DNA from: an uncultured Bacilli bacterium
GTDB taxonomy: Bacteria > Bacillota_I > Bacilli_A > RF39 > UBA660
Length of the DNA: 32,105 bases
NCBI GenBank assembly: GCA_944371905.1
Contig: CALVYA010000013.1
Coordinates: forward strand, 1 to 32,105
Direction: 5' to 3'
Under the pieces are notes generated by a model, which saw nothing but the letters and a program-made list of their open reading frames with translations, was not told the origin of the DNA and did not search any database. A program made the translations under genes and the position numbers. Each line of letters opens with the position of its first letter. Position 1 is the first letter of the stretch. This document shows positions 31,230-32,105 of this stretch, piece by piece.

Positions 31230-32105
31230 TTAATCCACTTTTATTGTATAAGGAGCATCCTTGGTTCCCTCTCCATTAGAAACCAATATTGAGGTTTGCA
31301 AATTAATAACAGGTCTTATTCCATACGATTCTATATTAGTATCATTTCTTATTTCTGCATTTTCGCTATATGAATAAATATAGACATTTGCTCCGTTAGA
31401 AAATGGTGACATCAACCAATACTTAATTCCAGCATTTAAATAATTAGTTTCGTTAGCAACTGTCCACACATTACCAGCAAATGCTACTTCATCCGCTGTA
31501 ATTAAGCTAATTGGATAATCTAAAGCTTTGTTTCCTTTAGCACTACTAGAAGTCGTATATAAATCATTATTGTTAATACATTTAAAGATTGGGCTTTTAT
31601 TAACATACAATCTAATTCTTGGCTGATACATGGTATTTTCATCTCCATATCCTAATGAAGTATCCCACGTATCATAAATACCTGGTTGACTTGTCATACT
31701 TCTATCTCCACAAAAACCTGCATCTGCTAAATAAGAAGCATAACTTGATAAATTTTCTTTATACCACGTATCAATAACTTGTTTTATTGTGCTGTCATTC
31801 GCATTGGTATGAGTCTCTTCATAGGTATCACTACCTGGAGTCCCATACATATATCCTACATAGGCATTATCATTTGAATGACTATTAAAAGCACTACTTC
31901 CTATCGTTGCGTCACTTCCTGTAGCATCTATACTTTCTCCTTGATAAATTAATCTAACAGATCTGTCTTCATTGATTCGGACTATTCTCCAATAGAATCC
32001 CGCAAAATATACATAATTGTTCTCTACCGCTCCCCTAAAATAATATACCGTCTGCCCTCTTTCTGTATTTGTTGAAGTATAATATAATCCTTTCGTTCCA
32101 TCCTG
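31230..32105 (-). CDS. Surface paralog D (partial, 5' end beyond the window)
   Basis: The reading frame is open from the stop codon to the right edge: 291 residues, beginning QDGTKGLYYTSTNTE and containing YYFRGAVENNYVYFAGFYWRI when I translate past the first internal ATG. This is the module 3 of paralogs A-C. It includes the Cys pair (GFCGDR, FKCINN), NDLYTTSSSAKGNKALDYPI and the end GIRPVINL...DAPYTIKVD. An internal ATG at 31850 is not the start. No clear terminator follows before the rpsP promoter, so read-through into rpsP is possible. Its promoter, and any G run in it, lies outside the window. Confidence 0.85.
   Translation of the reverse strand, partial: QDGTKGLYYTSTNTERGQTVYYFRGAVENNYVYFAGFYWRIVRINEDRSVRLIYQGESIDATGSDATIGSSAFNSHSNDNAYVGYMYGTPGSDTYEETHTNANDSTIKQVIDTWYKENLSSYASYLADAGFCGDRSMTSQPGIYDTWDTSLGYGDENTMYQPRIRLYVNKSPIFKCINNNDLYTTSSSAKGNKALDYPISLITADEVAFAGNVWTVANETNYLNAGIKYWLMSPFSNGANVYIYSYSENAEIRNDTNIESYGIRPVINLQTSILVSNGEGTKDAPYTIKVD

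Noticed and set aside
31230-31850. Gene start at the internal ATG 31850 giving a 206-aa protein
   Set aside because: The frame stays open to the window edge and the extra residues match module 3 of the paralogs, so the gene is larger and truncated by the window.

Overview
The window is a 32 kb, very AT-rich chromosomal segment of a low-GC Gram-positive bacterium of the Bacilli/Firmicutes type, possibly one of the uncultured gut lineages near the Mollicutes. That placement is my inference from gene content, strong GGAGG/GAGGTG ribosome sites and sigma-A-like TTGACA/TATAAT promoters. Tryptophan is encoded by TGG, and TGA ends at least one gene (trhP1), so the code looks standard rather than the mycoplasma code. 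No rRNA, tRNA, CRISPR, insertion sequence or phage gene was seen.

Housekeeping modules, almost all on the minus strand. Right to left in coordinate order: (i) a phosphohexomutase with a small membrane-anchored partner; (ii) trigger factor; (iii) greA, an HD-domain dNTPase homologue and the paired U32 proteins TrhP1/TrhP2 (tRNA 5-hydroxyuridine synthesis); (iv) rbfA and an unknown 266-aa gene, each with its own promoter and terminator; (v) the rimP-nusA-ylxR-infB operon, with a short RimP and a hairpin at the 5' end of its transcript; (vi) a divergent Flp-type pilin/DUF192 pair; (vii) a ZIP metal transporter and uppP; (viii) Lon with an unknown 224-aa partner; (ix) a plus-strand membrane protein facing a DUF1016 PD-(D/E)XK nuclease; (x) rseP-cdsA-uppS; (xi) khpA-rpsP. 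Parts of the classical B. subtilis order (uppS-cdsA-rseP, rimP-nusA-ylxR-infB, rbfA, rpsP-khpA, trhP1-trhP2-greA) survive as separate blocks.

Between these blocks lie four paralogous, probably surface-exposed proteins on the same strand: A (829 aa), B (833 aa), C (496 aa) and D (cut by the right edge). Each complete one has an N-terminal export segment and an Ig-like domain, followed by one or three 'RPVI'-ending modules resembling DUF6273/C-type-lectin-like domains. The last module is shared by all four and has a conserved Cys pair. A and B share long stretches of perfectly identical DNA (236 and 173 bp) around a strongly divergent central module, which suggests gene conversion.

The best candidate for an undescribed system is the control of this family. 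The promoter of C has a run of 11 G exactly between its -35 (TTGAAA) and -10 (TATAAT) boxes, the classic layout of a slipped-strand phase-variable promoter. A has a related promoter with a 4-G run at the same place. Together, phase-variable transcription and mosaic paralogs suggest a surface-variation system. The other notable region is the 544-bp gap after tig, which carries a plus-strand promoter, a possible 8-codon leader ORF and a 39-aa hydrophobic microprotein ending in a shared bidirectional terminator.
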